A program made the translations under genes and the position numbers. A DNA stretch of 64,000 nt from Vibrio tapetis subsp. tapetis (GTDB lineage Bacteria > Pseudomonadota > Gammaproteobacteria > Enterobacterales > Vibrionaceae), in the NCBI RefSeq assembly GCF_900233005.1, contig NZ_LT960611.1, forward strand, positions 496,001 to 560,000. Direction: 5' to 3'. The first letter of the stretch is position 1. Each line of letters opens with the position of its first letter. The notes beneath the pieces were generated by a model. That model searched no databases. It was given only the letters and a program-made list of their open reading frames with translations, and was not told the DNA's origin. Below, one piece after another: positions 26,925 through 36,805 of the stretch.

Positions 26925-28587
26925 TTTTTGTGCCTGTCGCTTTTGCATCATCACCGCTGAGTGCGATGGCGCTTTTCGTCCTATTACCACTTGTGGCAGA
27001 TTGAATCGCTTTCACGTCAATGGCTTTGGCTTTTTCGGCGCGCTTTTTGGCATAACATTTCGGTTTTCTTGGACACTGCGCACCGCGAGAACAAATCAAA
27101 CGAGCGCGGTTATCTATGCCGCGTTCAATCCAGTTAATGTTCAAAATACGCGCTACCGTCATAAGAAGCTTACGTACTTTTAACGGAATAACGGCAGTGC
27201 CTCCATTTTCGACACAAGCGTCTTTCAAAATGTTCGCGATGGCGACCGCGTCGTGACCTTGCGCTGAAATCGCAGGGTTTAGATCAACACCGCTGCACAA
27301 AACGTGCGGGTTCCCGGCCAAATCTTGAACCTTAACCGACTCACAGCAGTAGATGTGAGGCACATTGTTTTGATGAAGGATCGAAATTTGAGCAACACTG
27401 GTATTGAAGTCTTTGTCTTTGGTGACCATGCGGAAAACCGACCAATGCTGGCACGGATCTTCTACCATTTTCATGTTGCCCCACGGTAGAGGAATGCCAT
27501 TTCCTCGATACACGGCTTTAAGCTTCCCAGGATTATACGCATCAAAATAATGCCAATGAGGATAAGGCGAAACCGCGGTCATACGGCGCATTACAATCGA
27601 CTCAGACACGCCAGCAAGCTTAGCGACACTTAACTCATAACCGTTACGATCAAGCAATTGCCTGAACGGCACGCGAGGGCAGAGCAGAGCACCTGCAAAA
27701 AACGAACACTCAAAATCACGCCATGCATGTAGGATTTTGGTTGAATCTAGCTCAACCGATCCTTGTTTCTCATCTCGAATGCCATAACTTGGGTTACTGT
27801 CTGCCACCACCATACTTTTTTCACCATCACCATCGTGCAATACCATATGGCCGATGTTAACGGCTAAATCGTATTTCAGCCTGATCTCGTCTTTCTTGAG
27901 CATCGTATTAAGGTGCAAGGTGTTAGGCGCTTCAAAATAAGACCGAACCACACGCTGTCGCTCAGTCGAATCCGCTTTGTTTTGCAGTGTACCGCGAACA
28001 TTGTCGTCGGTGACGCTTTGCGGTGCTTCTTTAAACCACTTTATGTTCAAGCCAATATCAGTACAGATCTCCATTAAATCGGGAACGCTTAATGGCATGC
28101 GCTTTTTGCCGACTTCTTCTGCAGCACGCTCTAGATCGGGGAAGTGGTTTTGATGATGCTCTTGGTGAGCACGAATTAATAGGTGAGCAAATTGCCTACC
28201 GGTAGTTCCGGTTTGTGCCAGCATTTCTGGAATGGCTATTTGTAGAATTTCATTGGAAAACAAAAAGCTTGGCTCAAGAGCCATTCCGCGAATACCGCCG
28301 CGAGTGCCTTTTTCTGGCACCATGTCTTGCTGCTCCTCGGCATCATCGAGAAACCATTTCACTTCTTTTTGAAAAACGGCGGCGATCACTTCCAACATTT
28401 CTTCACTCGGAACGCGTTTTCCACGTTCAATCATCGAAAGATAAGAAACTGATGGCGCGTACTCAGCGTCGAGTTTTATACACCTTGAAGACAGATCATC
28501 CAAAGTTAAATGGTTACGTTTCCGTAGGTTACGTATCTTTGTGCCTAGAAAATGCGACTGACGGAATAGACTTTTGTTTGTTTTCAT
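26911..28587 (-). CDS. XRE-family regulator with DUF3612 (RamB/ScfR-like)
   Basis: This 558-residue DNA-binding protein has an N-terminal helix-turn-helix of Cro/CI type (about 12-75; LGTKIRNLRKRNHLTLDDLS, SYLSMIERGKRVPS). A large effector domain follows, containing FECSFFAGALLCPRVPFRQLL and VAKLAGVSESIVMRRM, and it ends with a Cys cluster C-x5-C-P-x-K-P-x-C. This layout resembles RamB/ScfR regulators of acetate and glyoxylate genes, and DUF3612 proteins occur next to glyoxylate genes in Vibrio. It is divergent from glcB-aceA. An operator-like palindrome lies 3 bases before its start codon, so autoregulation is likely. Confidence 0.85.
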   Translation of the reverse strand: MKTNKSLFRQSHFLGTKIRNLRKRNHLTLDDLSSRCIKLDAEYAPSVSYLSMIERGKRVPSEEMLEVIAAVFQKEVKWFLDDAEEQQDMVPEKGTRGGIRGMALEPSFLFSNEILQIAIPEMLAQTGTTGRQFAHLLIRAHQEHHQNHFPDLERAAEEVGKKRMPLSVPDLMEICTDIGLNIKWFKEAPQSVTDDNVRGTLQNKADSTERQRVVRSYFEAPNTLHLNTMLKKDEIRLKYDLAVNIGHMVLHDGDGEKSMVVADSNPSYGIRDEKQGSVELDSTKILHAWRDFECSFFAGALLCPRVPFRQLLDRNGYELSVAKLAGVSESIVMRRMTAVSPYPHWHYFDAYNPGKLKAVYRGNGIPLPWGNMKMVEDPCQHWSVFRMVTKDKDFNTSVAQISILHQNNVPHIYCCESVKVQDLAGNPHVLCSGVDLNPAISAQGHDAVAIANILKDACVENGGTAVIPLKVRKLLMTVARILNINWIERGIDNRARLICSRGAQCPRKPKCYAKKRAEKAKAIDVKAIQSATSGNRTKSAIALSGDDAKATGTKKAAT

Positions 28588-28590
28588 ATT

Positions 28591-28614
28591 GTAAAATTCA
28601 CACTGTGTAATTTT
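28591..28614. promoter_or_regulatory. Operator-like palindrome of the glyoxylate regulator
   Basis: A 24-bp imperfect palindrome with AAAATT / AATTTT arms and an ACACTGTGT core lies directly before the regulator's start codon and about 155 bases before glcB. A partial copy (TTGTGAAATTTT) follows at 28617-28628. Nearly the same 24 bases (22 identical on the opposite strand) occur at 51809-51832 upstream of a malate-synthase-like fragment. Binding by the divergent regulator is inferred. Confidence 0.6.
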
Positions 28615-28769
28615 CTTTGTGAAATTTTAGTTATTTTTTAGTTAAAGTAAAAGCGTAAAAGATAACAAGTGAGCAATTAGTATCCAAATAGAGAACTAAG
28701 TCACTGAATGAGAAAGTTAACTCGATGAGAACAACATCGAATCAAGGATGAAAAGGAAGGAAGGAAGCC

Positions 28770-30938
28770 ATGAACTTACCACTTACCAAGGAATGTCAAA
28801 TCCATCAGGGCTTCTATCAGTTTGTGAACAAAGAAGTGTTGCCGCTAACGGGAATGAATGCCGACAAGTTTTGGCAAGATCTTACTAACCTGGTAAACGA
28901 TCTTACGCCAACGAATCAGGCTTTGTTGCAAACGCGTAGTGACTTACAAACTCAAATAAATGAGTTCCACAAACAACACCGTTCATTCAGTTCAGAGCAG
29001 TATCGAGTATTTTTAACAGAAATCGGTTACCTACAAGAAGAAGGTGAAGATTTCTTAATTGAAACAGAAAACGTTGATGACGAAATTGCAACAATTGCTG
29101 GCCCACAACTGGTCGTGCCCGTAAAAAACGCACGCTTTGCTTTGAATGCAGCAAATGCACGATGGGGCAGCTTATATGACGCACTGTATGGCACTGACGT
29201 AATTAATCAAAAAGAAGCAGGCTTGCAACCGGGTAAAAAATACAACCCGGCTCGTGGCAAGCGCGTAATTGGGTACGCAAAAGACTTTTTAGACCAAGCA
29301 TTTCCACTGAGTGAGGGATCTCATCACGATGTTGAAAGCTACACCGTATATTTCAAAAACCTGTTGGCTTATTTCCCTGATGGCAGCCAGACCGGACTTA
29401 AAAAACCGGGACAATTTGTGGCTGCCAATTCTTTAGAAAGCGAACCAACGTCAATTGTTTTGAGAAACAACGGTCTGCACGTAGAAATTATCATTGATAG
29501 CGCAGGAGCAATCGGCAGCCAAGACTTAGCGAGTGTCAACGACATTCAAATTGAATCAGCCATGTCTACCATCATGGACTTTGAAGACTCCATTGCAGCG
29601 GTAGATGCAGAAGATAAGGTAGATGCTTACCGAAATTGGTTAGGGTTAGTTACGGGGTCACTATCTGCACAGTTTAGTAAAGGTGGCGAAACTCTAACAA
29701 GAAGAATGAATAAAGACCGCACTTTTACAGGAAAAAGAGGAGAGGACTACACCCTTCATGGTCGTTCGCTACTGTTAATCCGAAATGTAGGCCACTTGAT
29801 GTGCAGTGACTTGATGATAAATGCAGAAGGTGAAGAAACACCAGAAGGCATTGTAGATGCCGCAGTAACCGCATTAATTGCGAGTATCGAGCTTAAAAAT
29901 CGTGAAGCATGCCGAGTACAAAATAGCCGTACAGGAAGCATCTATATTGTAAAACCCAAAATGCATGGGCCTCAAGAAGTGGCGTTTTCATGTGAATTGT
30001 TTGGCCGAGTTGAACAAATGCTAGGCCTAAAAGAAAACACAATAAAAATAGGCATCATGGATGAAGAGCGTCGTACCTCTTTGAACCTGAAAGCCTGCAT
30101 CCGAGAAGCGAAGTCTCGAGTGGTATTCATCAATACCGGATTTTTAGACCGTACTGGTGATGAGATTCACACCAGCATGCAAGCAGGACCATTTTTGCCA
30201 AAAGGTGAGATTAAGAACCAACCTTGGATCAGCGCATACGAGCAAAATAACGTCGCCATTGGCCTTGCGTGTGGTTTCTCAGGCAGAGCACAAATTGGTA
30301 AAGGCATGTGGGCAATGCCAGATGAAATGTCGCAAATGATGCAACAAAAAATCGCTCACCCGCAGTCTGGCGCAACAACTGCTTGGGTGCCATCGCCAAC
30401 AGCTGCAACATTGCACGCATTGCATTACCACCAAATGAGCGTAACGGAGCAGCAACAAGCACTTGAATTCGACCGCCCAGCACTACGCAAGCAAATGCTG
30501 AAAATTGCCTTAATGCCACAAGAGACACAGCTATCACAACAAGATGTAGAGCGTGAATTAGAGAACAACATTCAAGGCATTCTAGGGTACGTAGTTCGTT
30601 GGATTGAAATGGGCGTTGGCTGTTCAAAAGTGCCAGACATCAACGATGTGGGGTTAATGGAAGACCGAGCAACACTGCGAATTTCGAGCCAACACATTGC
30701 CAACTGGTTAACGCACAAAGTGTGCAGCAACAGCCAAGTAGAAACCATTCTTGCTCGTATGGCAAAAGTGGTAGACGAACAAAATGCGGGGGCACCAGGT
30801 TACATAAACATGACCCCAGATATTGAAGACAGCCTTGCCTATCAAGCAGCAAGAGCCCTGATTTTTAAAGGCGCGGCACAACCAAGCGGTTACACCGAAC
30901 CATTATTGCACGACTATCGTCGGAGAGCTAAAAGCTAA
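28770..30938 (+). CDS. glcB: Malate synthase G
   Basis: The enzyme condenses acetyl-CoA with glyoxylate to malate in the cytosol. The 722-residue length matches the monomeric G isoform (about 720), not the A isoform. Key parts are the N-terminal helical clasp, [16 protein letters not shown] (268-283), the inserted beta domain (about 135-260), R338 in [11 protein letters not shown], the magnesium-site glutamate in [13 protein letters not shown], and the late catalytic aspartate in [19 protein letters not shown]. The ATG follows a GGAAGGAAGGAAG run. aceA follows after 177 bases filled with 7-nt repeats, and the DUF3612 regulator is divergent. Confidence 0.95.
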   Translation: MNLPLTKECQIHQGFYQFVNKEVLPLTGMNADKFWQDLTNLVNDLTPTNQALLQTRSDLQTQINEFHKQHRSFSSEQYRVFLTEIGYLQEEGEDFLIETENVDDEIATIAGPQLVVPVKNARFALNAANARWGSLYDALYGTDVINQKEAGLQPGKKYNPARGKRVIGYAKDFLDQAFPLSEGSHHDVESYTVYFKNLLAYFPDGSQTGLKKPGQFVAANSLESEPTSIVLRNNGLHVEIIIDSAGAIGSQDLASVNDIQIESAMSTIMDFEDSIAAVDAEDKVDAYRNWLGLVTGSLSAQFSKGGETLTRRMNKDRTFTGKRGEDYTLHGRSLLLIRNVGHLMCSDLMINAEGEETPEGIVDAAVTALIASIELKNREACRVQNSRTGSIYIVKPKMHGPQEVAFSCELFGRVEQMLGLKENTIKIGIMDEERRTSLNLKACIREAKSRVVFINTGFLDRTGDEIHTSMQAGPFLPKGEIKNQPWISAYEQNNVAIGLACGFSGRAQIGKGMWAMPDEMSQMMQQKIAHPQSGATTAWVPSPTAATLHALHYHQMSVTEQQQALEFDRPALRKQMLKIALMPQETQLSQQDVERELENNIQGILGYVVRWIEMGVGCSKVPDINDVGLMEDRATLRISSQHIANWLTHKVCSNSQVETILARMAKVVDEQNAGAPGYINMTPDIEDSLAYQAARALIFKGAAQPSGYTEPLLHDYRRRAKS

Positions 30939-31060
30939 AAGCTAAAAGCTAAGTACTAAAGGCGAAGTACTAAAAGCGAAGTGAAGAGCCTAGAGCCTAG
31001 AGCCTAGAGCTTAGAACTTAGCACTTAGAGTTTAGGACTTCGAACTTCGAACTTAAAACC
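30926..31060. repeat. 7-nt periodic repeat array between glcB and aceA
   Basis: Starting at the glcB stop, the sequence is built of heptamers. AGCTAAA comes about three times, then degenerate AGTACTA/AAGGCGA units. AGCCTAG follows three times, then AACTTAG-like and GAACTTC units. The array covers most of the 177-base gap to aceA. It has no coding potential and no simple hairpin. Confidence 0.85.
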
Positions 31061-31115
31061 AACAACGTCAACGGATTCTAACAAGTCCACCAAGTGAAGC
31101 TAAAGAGGGAATACC

Positions 31116-32714
31116 ATGGAAAATTACAGAACGGAAACTAACAACGCAGCGAACACTATCGAGCAGCAAGGCCAAACTTGGGCGGCGATTAACCCTGAAT
31201 ACGTAGCTCGTATGCGTTTGCAAAATCGCTTTCACACAGGTCTAGATATTGCTAAATACACAGCAAAAATCATGCGTGAAGATATGGAATCTTACGACCA
31301 AGATTCGGCTAAATACACTCAGTCTCTAGGTTGCTGGCATGGTTTTATCGGCCAACAAAAAATGATTTCGGTTAAGAAGCACTTTGAAACGACTCGCGGT
31401 CGCTACCTTTACCTTTCAGGTTGGATGGTTGCAGCGCTTCGTTCAGAGTTTGGTCCACTGCCTGACCAATCAATGCACGAAAAAACCACCGTACCTATGT
31501 TGATTGAAGAGCTTTATACGTTCCTAAAACAAGCGGATGCTCGTGAGCTTAACCACCTATACAAAGATCTAGACGCAGCACGCGCTTCCGGTGATACGGT
31601 AAAAGCGCAAGCGGTTCAAAATCAAATCGACAACTTTGAAACACACGTTGTGCCAATTGTTGCGGATATCGATGCGGGTTTTGGTAACGAAGAAGCAACT
31701 TACCTTCTAGCGAAGAAAATGATTGAAGCGGGTGCGTGCTGTATTCAAATTGAAAACCAAGTATCAGATGCAAAACAATGTGGTCACCAAGACGGTAAAG
31801 TAACGGTTCCACATGAAGATTTCTTAGCGAAAATCAATGCGGTTCGTTACGCATTCCTAGAAATGGGCGTTGATGATGGGGTTATCGTTGCGCGTACCGA
31901 TTCACTAGGAGCTGGTCTTACGCAAAAAATCCCGGTGTCTCAATCTCCTGGTGATTTGGCTGAGCAATACAACGCATTCATCGATGGCCAAGAAATTACG
32001 TCTTTGTCTGAGCTAGAAACCGGCGATATGGTTCTGAAGCAAGGTGAGCAATACATTAAACCGACGCGTCTTCCAAACGGTTTGGTTCGCTTTAAGCCAG
32101 ATACAGGCGAAGATCGTGTGGTTCTTGATTGCATTACTTCGTTGCAAAACGGTGCGGATCTACTTTGGATTGAAACAGAAAAACCAAACGTAGAGCAAAT
32201 TGCAGGCATGGTTAACCGTATTCGTGAAGTAATTCCAAATGCGAAACTGGTTTACAACAACAGCCCATCGTTTAACTGGACAATGAGCTTCCGTCAGCAA
32301 ATCTTTGATGCATGGAATGAAGAAGGTAAAGACGTATCAGCGTATGACCGTAATCAACTGATGAGCAGCGTATACGATGAGTCTGACCTAGCAAGAGCAG
32401 CGGATGAGAAAATCCAAAGCTTCCAACGTGATGCAGCGCGAGATGCGGGTATTTTCCACCACCTAATCACGCTACCAACGTACCATACCGCTGCGCTTTC
32501 AACAGATAACCTAGCGAAAGACTACTTCGGTGAGCAAGGCATGTTGGCTTACGTTAAAGAAGTTCAACGTAAGGAAATTCGTCAGTCATTGGCATCGGTT
32601 AAACACCAAGATATGTCAGGCTCTAACATTGGTGATGACCATAAAGAGTACTTCTCTGGTGAACAGGCACTGAAAGCGTCCGGTGAAAACAATACGATGA
32701 ACCAGTTTGCTTAA
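31116..32714 (+). CDS. aceA: Isocitrate lyase (long form)
   Basis: Isocitrate lyase cleaves isocitrate to succinate and glyoxylate and feeds malate synthase. The 532-residue length matches the longer Pseudomonas-type enzyme rather than the 434-residue E. coli form. The catalytic motif is KQCGH (220-224, C222), where the E. coli type has KKCGH. Other marks are ADIDAGFGNEEAT, IVARTDSLGA, and NNSPSFNWT near 383. The ATG follows AGAGGGA. The gene lies in a unit with glcB, and a strong terminator follows. Confidence 0.95.
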   Translation: MENYRTETNNAANTIEQQGQTWAAINPEYVARMRLQNRFHTGLDIAKYTAKIMREDMESYDQDSAKYTQSLGCWHGFIGQQKMISVKKHFETTRGRYLYLSGWMVAALRSEFGPLPDQSMHEKTTVPMLIEELYTFLKQADARELNHLYKDLDAARASGDTVKAQAVQNQIDNFETHVVPIVADIDAGFGNEEATYLLAKKMIEAGACCIQIENQVSDAKQCGHQDGKVTVPHEDFLAKINAVRYAFLEMGVDDGVIVARTDSLGAGLTQKIPVSQSPGDLAEQYNAFIDGQEITSLSELETGDMVLKQGEQYIKPTRLPNGLVRFKPDTGEDRVVLDCITSLQNGADLLWIETEKPNVEQIAGMVNRIREVIPNAKLVYNNSPSFNWTMSFRQQIFDAWNEEGKDVSAYDRNQLMSSVYDESDLARAADEKIQSFQRDAARDAGIFHHLITLPTYHTAALSTDNLAKDYFGEQGMLAYVKEVQRKEIRQSLASVKHQDMSGSNIGDDHKEYFSGEQALKASGENNTMNQFA

Positions 32715-32815
32715 CCGCAAGGTCGCGTAAGCGAAAGCTAACAGAAGTTTAAGAATAAGAATGGAGAGGGGTGTGCGTTAATCGCCAGCCAATAATGCAC
32801 TGAGACTTCATTGTT

Positions 32816-32846
32816 AAAAAGCCAACCTATTATCAGGTTGGCTTTT
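32816..32846 (+). terminator. Terminator of glcB-aceA
   Basis: The stem AAAAGCCAACCT / AGGTTGGCTTTT with a 6-base loop continues into GTTTTTT. It sits about 100 bases after the aceA stop, just before the convergent MazG-like gene, and could act in both directions. Confidence 0.85.
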
Positions 32847-32867
32847 GTTTTTTCTGTAAGCTTTTGG

Positions 32868-33443
32868 TTATTTAACCAGCTTTGCCAAATCAGCAGGGCG
32901 GTAGTAAACCGATTTCAAAACCTTGCCTTGGCGAATGGTTTTGCTGTCTGTTGTTACGTCTTTCGCACATTTGGCGATAACGTAATTGCCTTTAGTCACA
33001 GACATCAGTTCAATATCTTGCTTCGCGTAGAATTCTTGCGTGTCTAAAAATTCCTGCTCATTGCGGCATACTTTGCTCATGTTGCTAGAGTGAACTTCAT
33101 CCCAGCAAGGTGTGAAGTCAATACCACGATTGGCAGCAACGTGAAGCAATAGATCGATCAAGTAGCTAATGGCAAGGTTGTCTTCCATTTTGCTGTGGCC
33201 TAAATGCACTAGGCGACCAACCAAAACATAAACAGAATCGATGATGGCATCGGCTTGCTCTACTTTACAGTCAGCTTCTGCAAGTTCAGTTAGCTCTTCA
33301 ATCGCAAGAGATGAATGCAGTTGATCCGCTTTAGCATCAAGGCTTGCCGCATCGTTCACAGGAAGATCGAACGTTGAACGGAATTCCGTGATGTCGCGGT
33401 AAAGATGATCGTACAGTTCTTGCGTAAGTAGAGTCAGTTGCAT
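32868..33443 (-). CDS. MazG/PRA-PH-like nucleoside triphosphate pyrophosphohydrolase
   Basis: This 191-residue all-alpha NTP-pyrophosphatase-like protein shows the family's metal-binding pattern: EELTELAEAD (E-E-x-x-E) followed by ADAIIDSVYVLVG (D-x-x-x-D). The C-terminal half (SNMSKVCRNEQEF, YRPADL) resembles phosphoribosyl-ATP pyrophosphohydrolase-like phage and bacterial proteins. It probably hydrolyses a nucleotide triphosphate; the substrate is unknown. ATG at 33443 is preferred over 33458. It is convergent with aceA and divergent from the YjbR gene. Confidence 0.8.
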   Translation of the reverse strand: MQLTLLTQELYDHLYRDITEFRSTFDLPVNDAASLDAKADQLHSSLAIEELTELAEADCKVEQADAIIDSVYVLVGRLVHLGHSKMEDNLAISYLIDLLLHVAANRGIDFTPCWDEVHSSNMSKVCRNEQEFLDTQEFYAKQDIELMSVTKGNYVIAKCAKDVTTDSKTIRQGKVLKSVYYRPADLAKLVK

Positions 33444-33610
33444 AGTTTTGAGTTCCAAAATTTTTTCCGAATACTAGCAGATTAAGGCTATTGAGATAAC
33501 CGTCTGCATCAACTTTTTTAGTTAAACCGATTTAAAATCCCGTTTGATCAAGGCAGTATGATCATCTGAAGGAATGACGGATCTTAGGCTGAGTAAAAGG
33601 GAACACGAAA

Positions 33611-33979
33611 ATGACGAGTATTATTAATGAACAAGCGTTAACCGACTACGTATTAGAGTCTCGCGGAAGTGAGCAAAGTTACCCGTTTGGCCCTGACGCC
33701 GCGGTATTCAAAGTGCGCGACAAGATGTTTGCGCTGATTGCTTTTCATAAGGAAAAACTGTGCATCACATTGAAAGCCACTCCCGCAGATGTAGAAGTAC
33801 TCACTGAACAATTTGATGCGATTATTCCCGGATATCATATGAACAAAAAGCATTGGATTACCGTGACCGTCGAAGGTGACGTGAGCGAAGGCATGATCCA
33901 AGATTTGGTGGATGGGTCTTATAAGCTGGTGGTGTCTAAATTGCCAAAGGTTCAGCGTGAGGCTTTATTGGTAAAATAA
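33611..33979 (+). CDS. MmcQ/YjbR family protein
   Basis: This 122-residue protein of the YjbR (double wing, CyaY-like) fold has the expected SYPFGPDAAVFKVRDKMFALIAF and LKATPADVEVL, then IPGYHMNKKHWITV and a C-terminal VDGSYKLVVSKLPK. Members are single-domain cytosolic proteins suspected to bind DNA; their role is unknown. An inverted repeat CTGACC / GGTCAG lies just after the stop, before the convergent dbpA, but has only a weak T run. Confidence 0.88.
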   Translation: MTSIINEQALTDYVLESRGSEQSYPFGPDAAVFKVRDKMFALIAFHKEKLCITLKATPADVEVLTEQFDAIIPGYHMNKKHWITVTVEGDVSEGMIQDLVDGSYKLVVSKLPKVQREALLVK

Positions 33980-34034
33980 ACTGACCCAGCAGGGCGCTAG
34001 GTCAGTCATAAAGATCACTCATTACAGCGGGTGT

Positions 34035-35432
34035 TTAGTAGCGCTTTTGAGACAAGTAGCGTACGCGGAACTGCTTGCCTTTCAGTTTACCTGCTTCCAA
34101 TTTCTTGAATGCTTTTTTCGCTACGCTTTTTTTCACTGCAACATATGCGCTCACTGCCGTGACATTGATTTTACCAACGTCTGTGCCTGCAATGCCGTTT
34201 TCGCCAGTCAGTGCTCCTAAAATGTCACCTGGGCGTACTTTGTCTTTCTTGCCGCCGTCGATTTGCATCGTGATCATCTGAGCTTGGTACGGTTCGTTAT
34301 CTAAGTACTTCTCGCTAGGCAGCGCTGAAGGCATGATAGCGGTGTCCATGTACTCATCAATTTGAGCCACTTTGTAGCTTTCTTTTTCGGTAAACAGGCT
34401 ACATGCAATGCCTTTCGCGCCAGCACGGCCAGTACGACCAATGCGGTGAACGTGCGTTTCTGCGTCACGTGCCAATTGGAAGTTGATGACCGCATCTAGG
34501 TTTTCAACGTCTAGGCCACGAGCCGCGACGTCTGTTGCAACTAAGATAGAAGCACTCTTGTTTGCAAACTGAAGTAACGCTTGGTCACGTTCACGTTGTT
34601 CTAAGTCACCATGTAACGCGATAACACTAAAGCCGTAGTGTGCCAGTTCATCGGCCACTTCTTGCGCGTCTTTTTTCATGTTACAGAACACAACCGCAGA
34701 TTCAGGTTGGTGCTGAAGAAGAAGTAAACGGGTTACATCCAGACGGTGTTCGAAGTCGTCTACTTTGTAAAAACGCTGTGCAATGGTCGAGTTATCATGT
34801 GTCGCTTCTACTTTAATCAGCGTTGGCTTGTTCATGATACGTTTAGCAACAGACTCAATGGCTGTTGGGTACGTTGCACTAAATAGCAGTGTTTGGCGAT
34901 CGGTGGGTGCTTCATCAATGATGGCATCAAGAGCATCTTGAAAGCCCATTTCTAACATGCGATCGGCTTCATCAAGCACTAACGTGTTCAATTCGCTTAA
35001 ATCGATGCGATCTTTTTGTAGGTGATCCAGAATACGGCCCGGCGTACCAACCAAAATATGAGCGCCATGTTCTAAAGAACCAATTTGCGGGCCCATTGGC
35101 ATGCCGCCACATAATGTCAGCACTTTAATGTTGTGAACCGCACGAGCCAGTTTACGAATTTCTTTTGCCACTTGGTCTGCAAGCTCACGAGTTGGGCATA
35201 GCACCAAGGTTTGTACGCGGAAGCGCTTCACATTCAAATTCTGTAGAAGACCAAGACCAAACGCAGCCGTTTTACCCGAGCCAGTTTTACCCTGACCAAT
35301 CACGTCTTTTCCATCAAGGATAAGAGGCAGGCTTTCGGCCTGAATTTGTGTCATGTGCTCGTAACCTAAAGAATCAAGGTTGCTGGCTAATTCAGGTTTC
35401 AGGTTTAGTTGAGAAAACGGTAATTGGCTCAA
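34035..35432 (-). CDS. dbpA: ATP-dependent RNA helicase DbpA
   Basis: This DEAD-box helicase of 465 residues is specific for 23S rRNA hairpin 92. Motif I is GKTGSGKT (48-55) and DEAD lies at 154-157. SAT is in LLFSATYP and HRIGRTGR is motif VI. The C-terminal RNA-binding domain (about 395-465; RPGDILGALTGENGI, AVSAYVAVKKSVAKKAF, GKQFRVRYL) is diagnostic of DbpA. Translation starts at TTG 35432 (LPFSQLNL follows), eight bases after AGGAAG; no ATG fits. It acts in 50S subunit assembly. Confidence 0.93.
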   Translation of the reverse strand: MSQLPFSQLNLKPELASNLDSLGYEHMTQIQAESLPLILDGKDVIGQGKTGSGKTAAFGLGLLQNLNVKRFRVQTLVLCPTRELADQVAKEIRKLARAVHNIKVLTLCGGMPMGPQIGSLEHGAHILVGTPGRILDHLQKDRIDLSELNTLVLDEADRMLEMGFQDALDAIIDEAPTDRQTLLFSATYPTAIESVAKRIMNKPTLIKVEATHDNSTIAQRFYKVDDFEHRLDVTRLLLLQHQPESAVVFCNMKKDAQEVADELAHYGFSVIALHGDLEQRERDQALLQFANKSASILVATDVAARGLDVENLDAVINFQLARDAETHVHRIGRTGRAGAKGIACSLFTEKESYKVAQIDEYMDTAIMPSALPSEKYLDNEPYQAQMITMQIDGGKKDKVRPGDILGALTGENGIAGTDVGKINVTAVSAYVAVKKSVAKKAFKKLEAGKLKGKQFRVRYLSQKRY

Positions 35433-35545
35433 AGTGGCTTCCTACTGTGGTACAAAAGAATATGGATGTGGAAAGTAACGACCTACAGGCAATATTGCAA
35501 ACGTTAATTGGTCTAAAACAACAAATAACTCCCCGAGGCTTAGCA

Positions 35546-36130
35546 TTAACTTAATAAGTAAGGAAACAGCTTACGTCTTTCTTCTGGGGTGAGCGATTCT
35601 ACTCGAGCGATATTGGTATCGGGAATGGCTTCAGGGTTAGGGTAATGCTTCAATACTCTTGCCATACTTTCTTCACGGATCAAGTGAAACAAAGGATACG
35701 GAGAGCGGTTGGTGAGGTTCTCTGCGTCTTCTGGTTCTGTGCCACCAAAGCAATAATCTGGATGAAACGTCGCAACTTGGAAAATACCATCCCAGCCTTG
35801 TTGTTTGATTAACGCTTCAACCCAATCAATGAACAAGTTGTAGTCGAAGAAGTCTTGCAACATGTCTGGCACGGTAACAATCGTGGTTTCAAGAACGTCC
35901 GCTTCCGTTGAATCCAGTTCCATCAGCCACGCCAAAATGTCTTCAAGCAGCGCTTGTTCTTCGGTTGCGTGACTGATCGCAATTTTGATCTGCTTATTGC
36001 GGTTTGGTTTGGCGGCAAATGGGCAAAGATTAAGCCCAATAACGACATCCTCAAGCCATTGGTTTACTTGAGCATGAATGTTTTGATCTTCCGGTGTCAT
36101 GGTGGTTGGCATAAAACGGTACTTTCTCAT
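35546..36130 (-). CDS. DUF1415 family protein
   Basis: This protein of up to 194 residues has the DUF1415 hallmarks: VNQWLEDVVIGLNLCPFA near the start, TTIVTVPDMLQDFFDYN, GIFQVATFHPDYCF and NRSPYPLFHLIREESM. The family is cytosolic and uncharacterised. Starts at 36130, 36112 or 36100 are possible; none has a strong ribosome site. It shares its strand with dbpA, about 110 bases upstream of it. Confidence 0.88.
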   Translation of the reverse strand: MRKYRFMPTTMTPEDQNIHAQVNQWLEDVVIGLNLCPFAAKPNRNKQIKIAISHATEEQALLEDILAWLMELDSTEADVLETTIVTVPDMLQDFFDYNLFIDWVEALIKQQGWDGIFQVATFHPDYCFGGTEPEDAENLTNRSPYPLFHLIREESMARVLKHYPNPEAIPDTNIARVESLTPEERRKLFPYLLS

Positions 36131-36160
36131 TGGAATTATGCCGCAAAGGGTAGCATAGCT

Positions 36161-36805
36161 TTAGCACTGTTGCGGAGACATTCCTTTGTTCGCCGCGAGT
36201 ACATATTGATTTAAACGCCAACACAAGCCATAGATACCTAAATACAACAGACTAGCGCCTTCAATGACCGATAACCAACCGCCATGCTGCCAGCAGAAAA
36301 TTAGCCAGAAACCACCAATACTGCCCCCGATATAATAATGAACCAGATAAAGTGCCGTCGCCGTTGCCTTGGCGGTTTTGGCTTGCTGGCTTACCCAACT
36401 ATAAGCTAAGGAGTGAGTGAAGAACGCGCCAAAACTGACCAGCATTAGCCCACCTAAGATGGCTGGGACGGTTTCAATATACGCCACCAGCATGCCAAGT
36501 AAGCTGATGCTGGTGCCGACTACCATGCCTAAAATCTTGCTATGGTTTTGGCTCCATACTCCGCTAAGTCGTGCACTGATGGTGCCGGCGAGATAGCAAA
36601 GAAAAATGGTAGAAGCCAAGCTCACTGGCCAGTTGTATGGCGCGGCCGTTAAGCGAAAGCCAGCAACAGAGTAAAGATTCACAAAAAGAGCAAAATTTAA
36701 ACCACCAATCAGCATCGCTAACAAGAGTTTGGGCTGTTTTAAATGCTCGATAACGCTTTTGTTGTGGTGGAAGAACAAACCGCGCTGCGGCTTAAAGTGA
36801 CGTTG
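36161..36805 (-). pseudogene. MFS efflux transporter, 3' part (cut by IS1182-type element)
   Basis: This is the C-terminal half of a 12-TM major facilitator: QRHFKPQRGLFFHHNK (cytosolic loop between helices 6 and 7), then six hydrophobic segments with GTISARLSGVW and SYSWVSQQAKTAKATATALYLVHYYIGGSIGGF. The latter is the pattern of YnfM-type permeases. It has no start of its own apart from codons inside the IS end. Joining 36805 to 38637 after removing the insertion and one copy of CGTTG restores the reading frame (A-Q-R-H-F). Confidence 0.85.

Noticed and set aside
30229..30852. Antisense ORFs inside glcB
   Set aside because: They are shadows of a full-length, well conserved enzyme gene.
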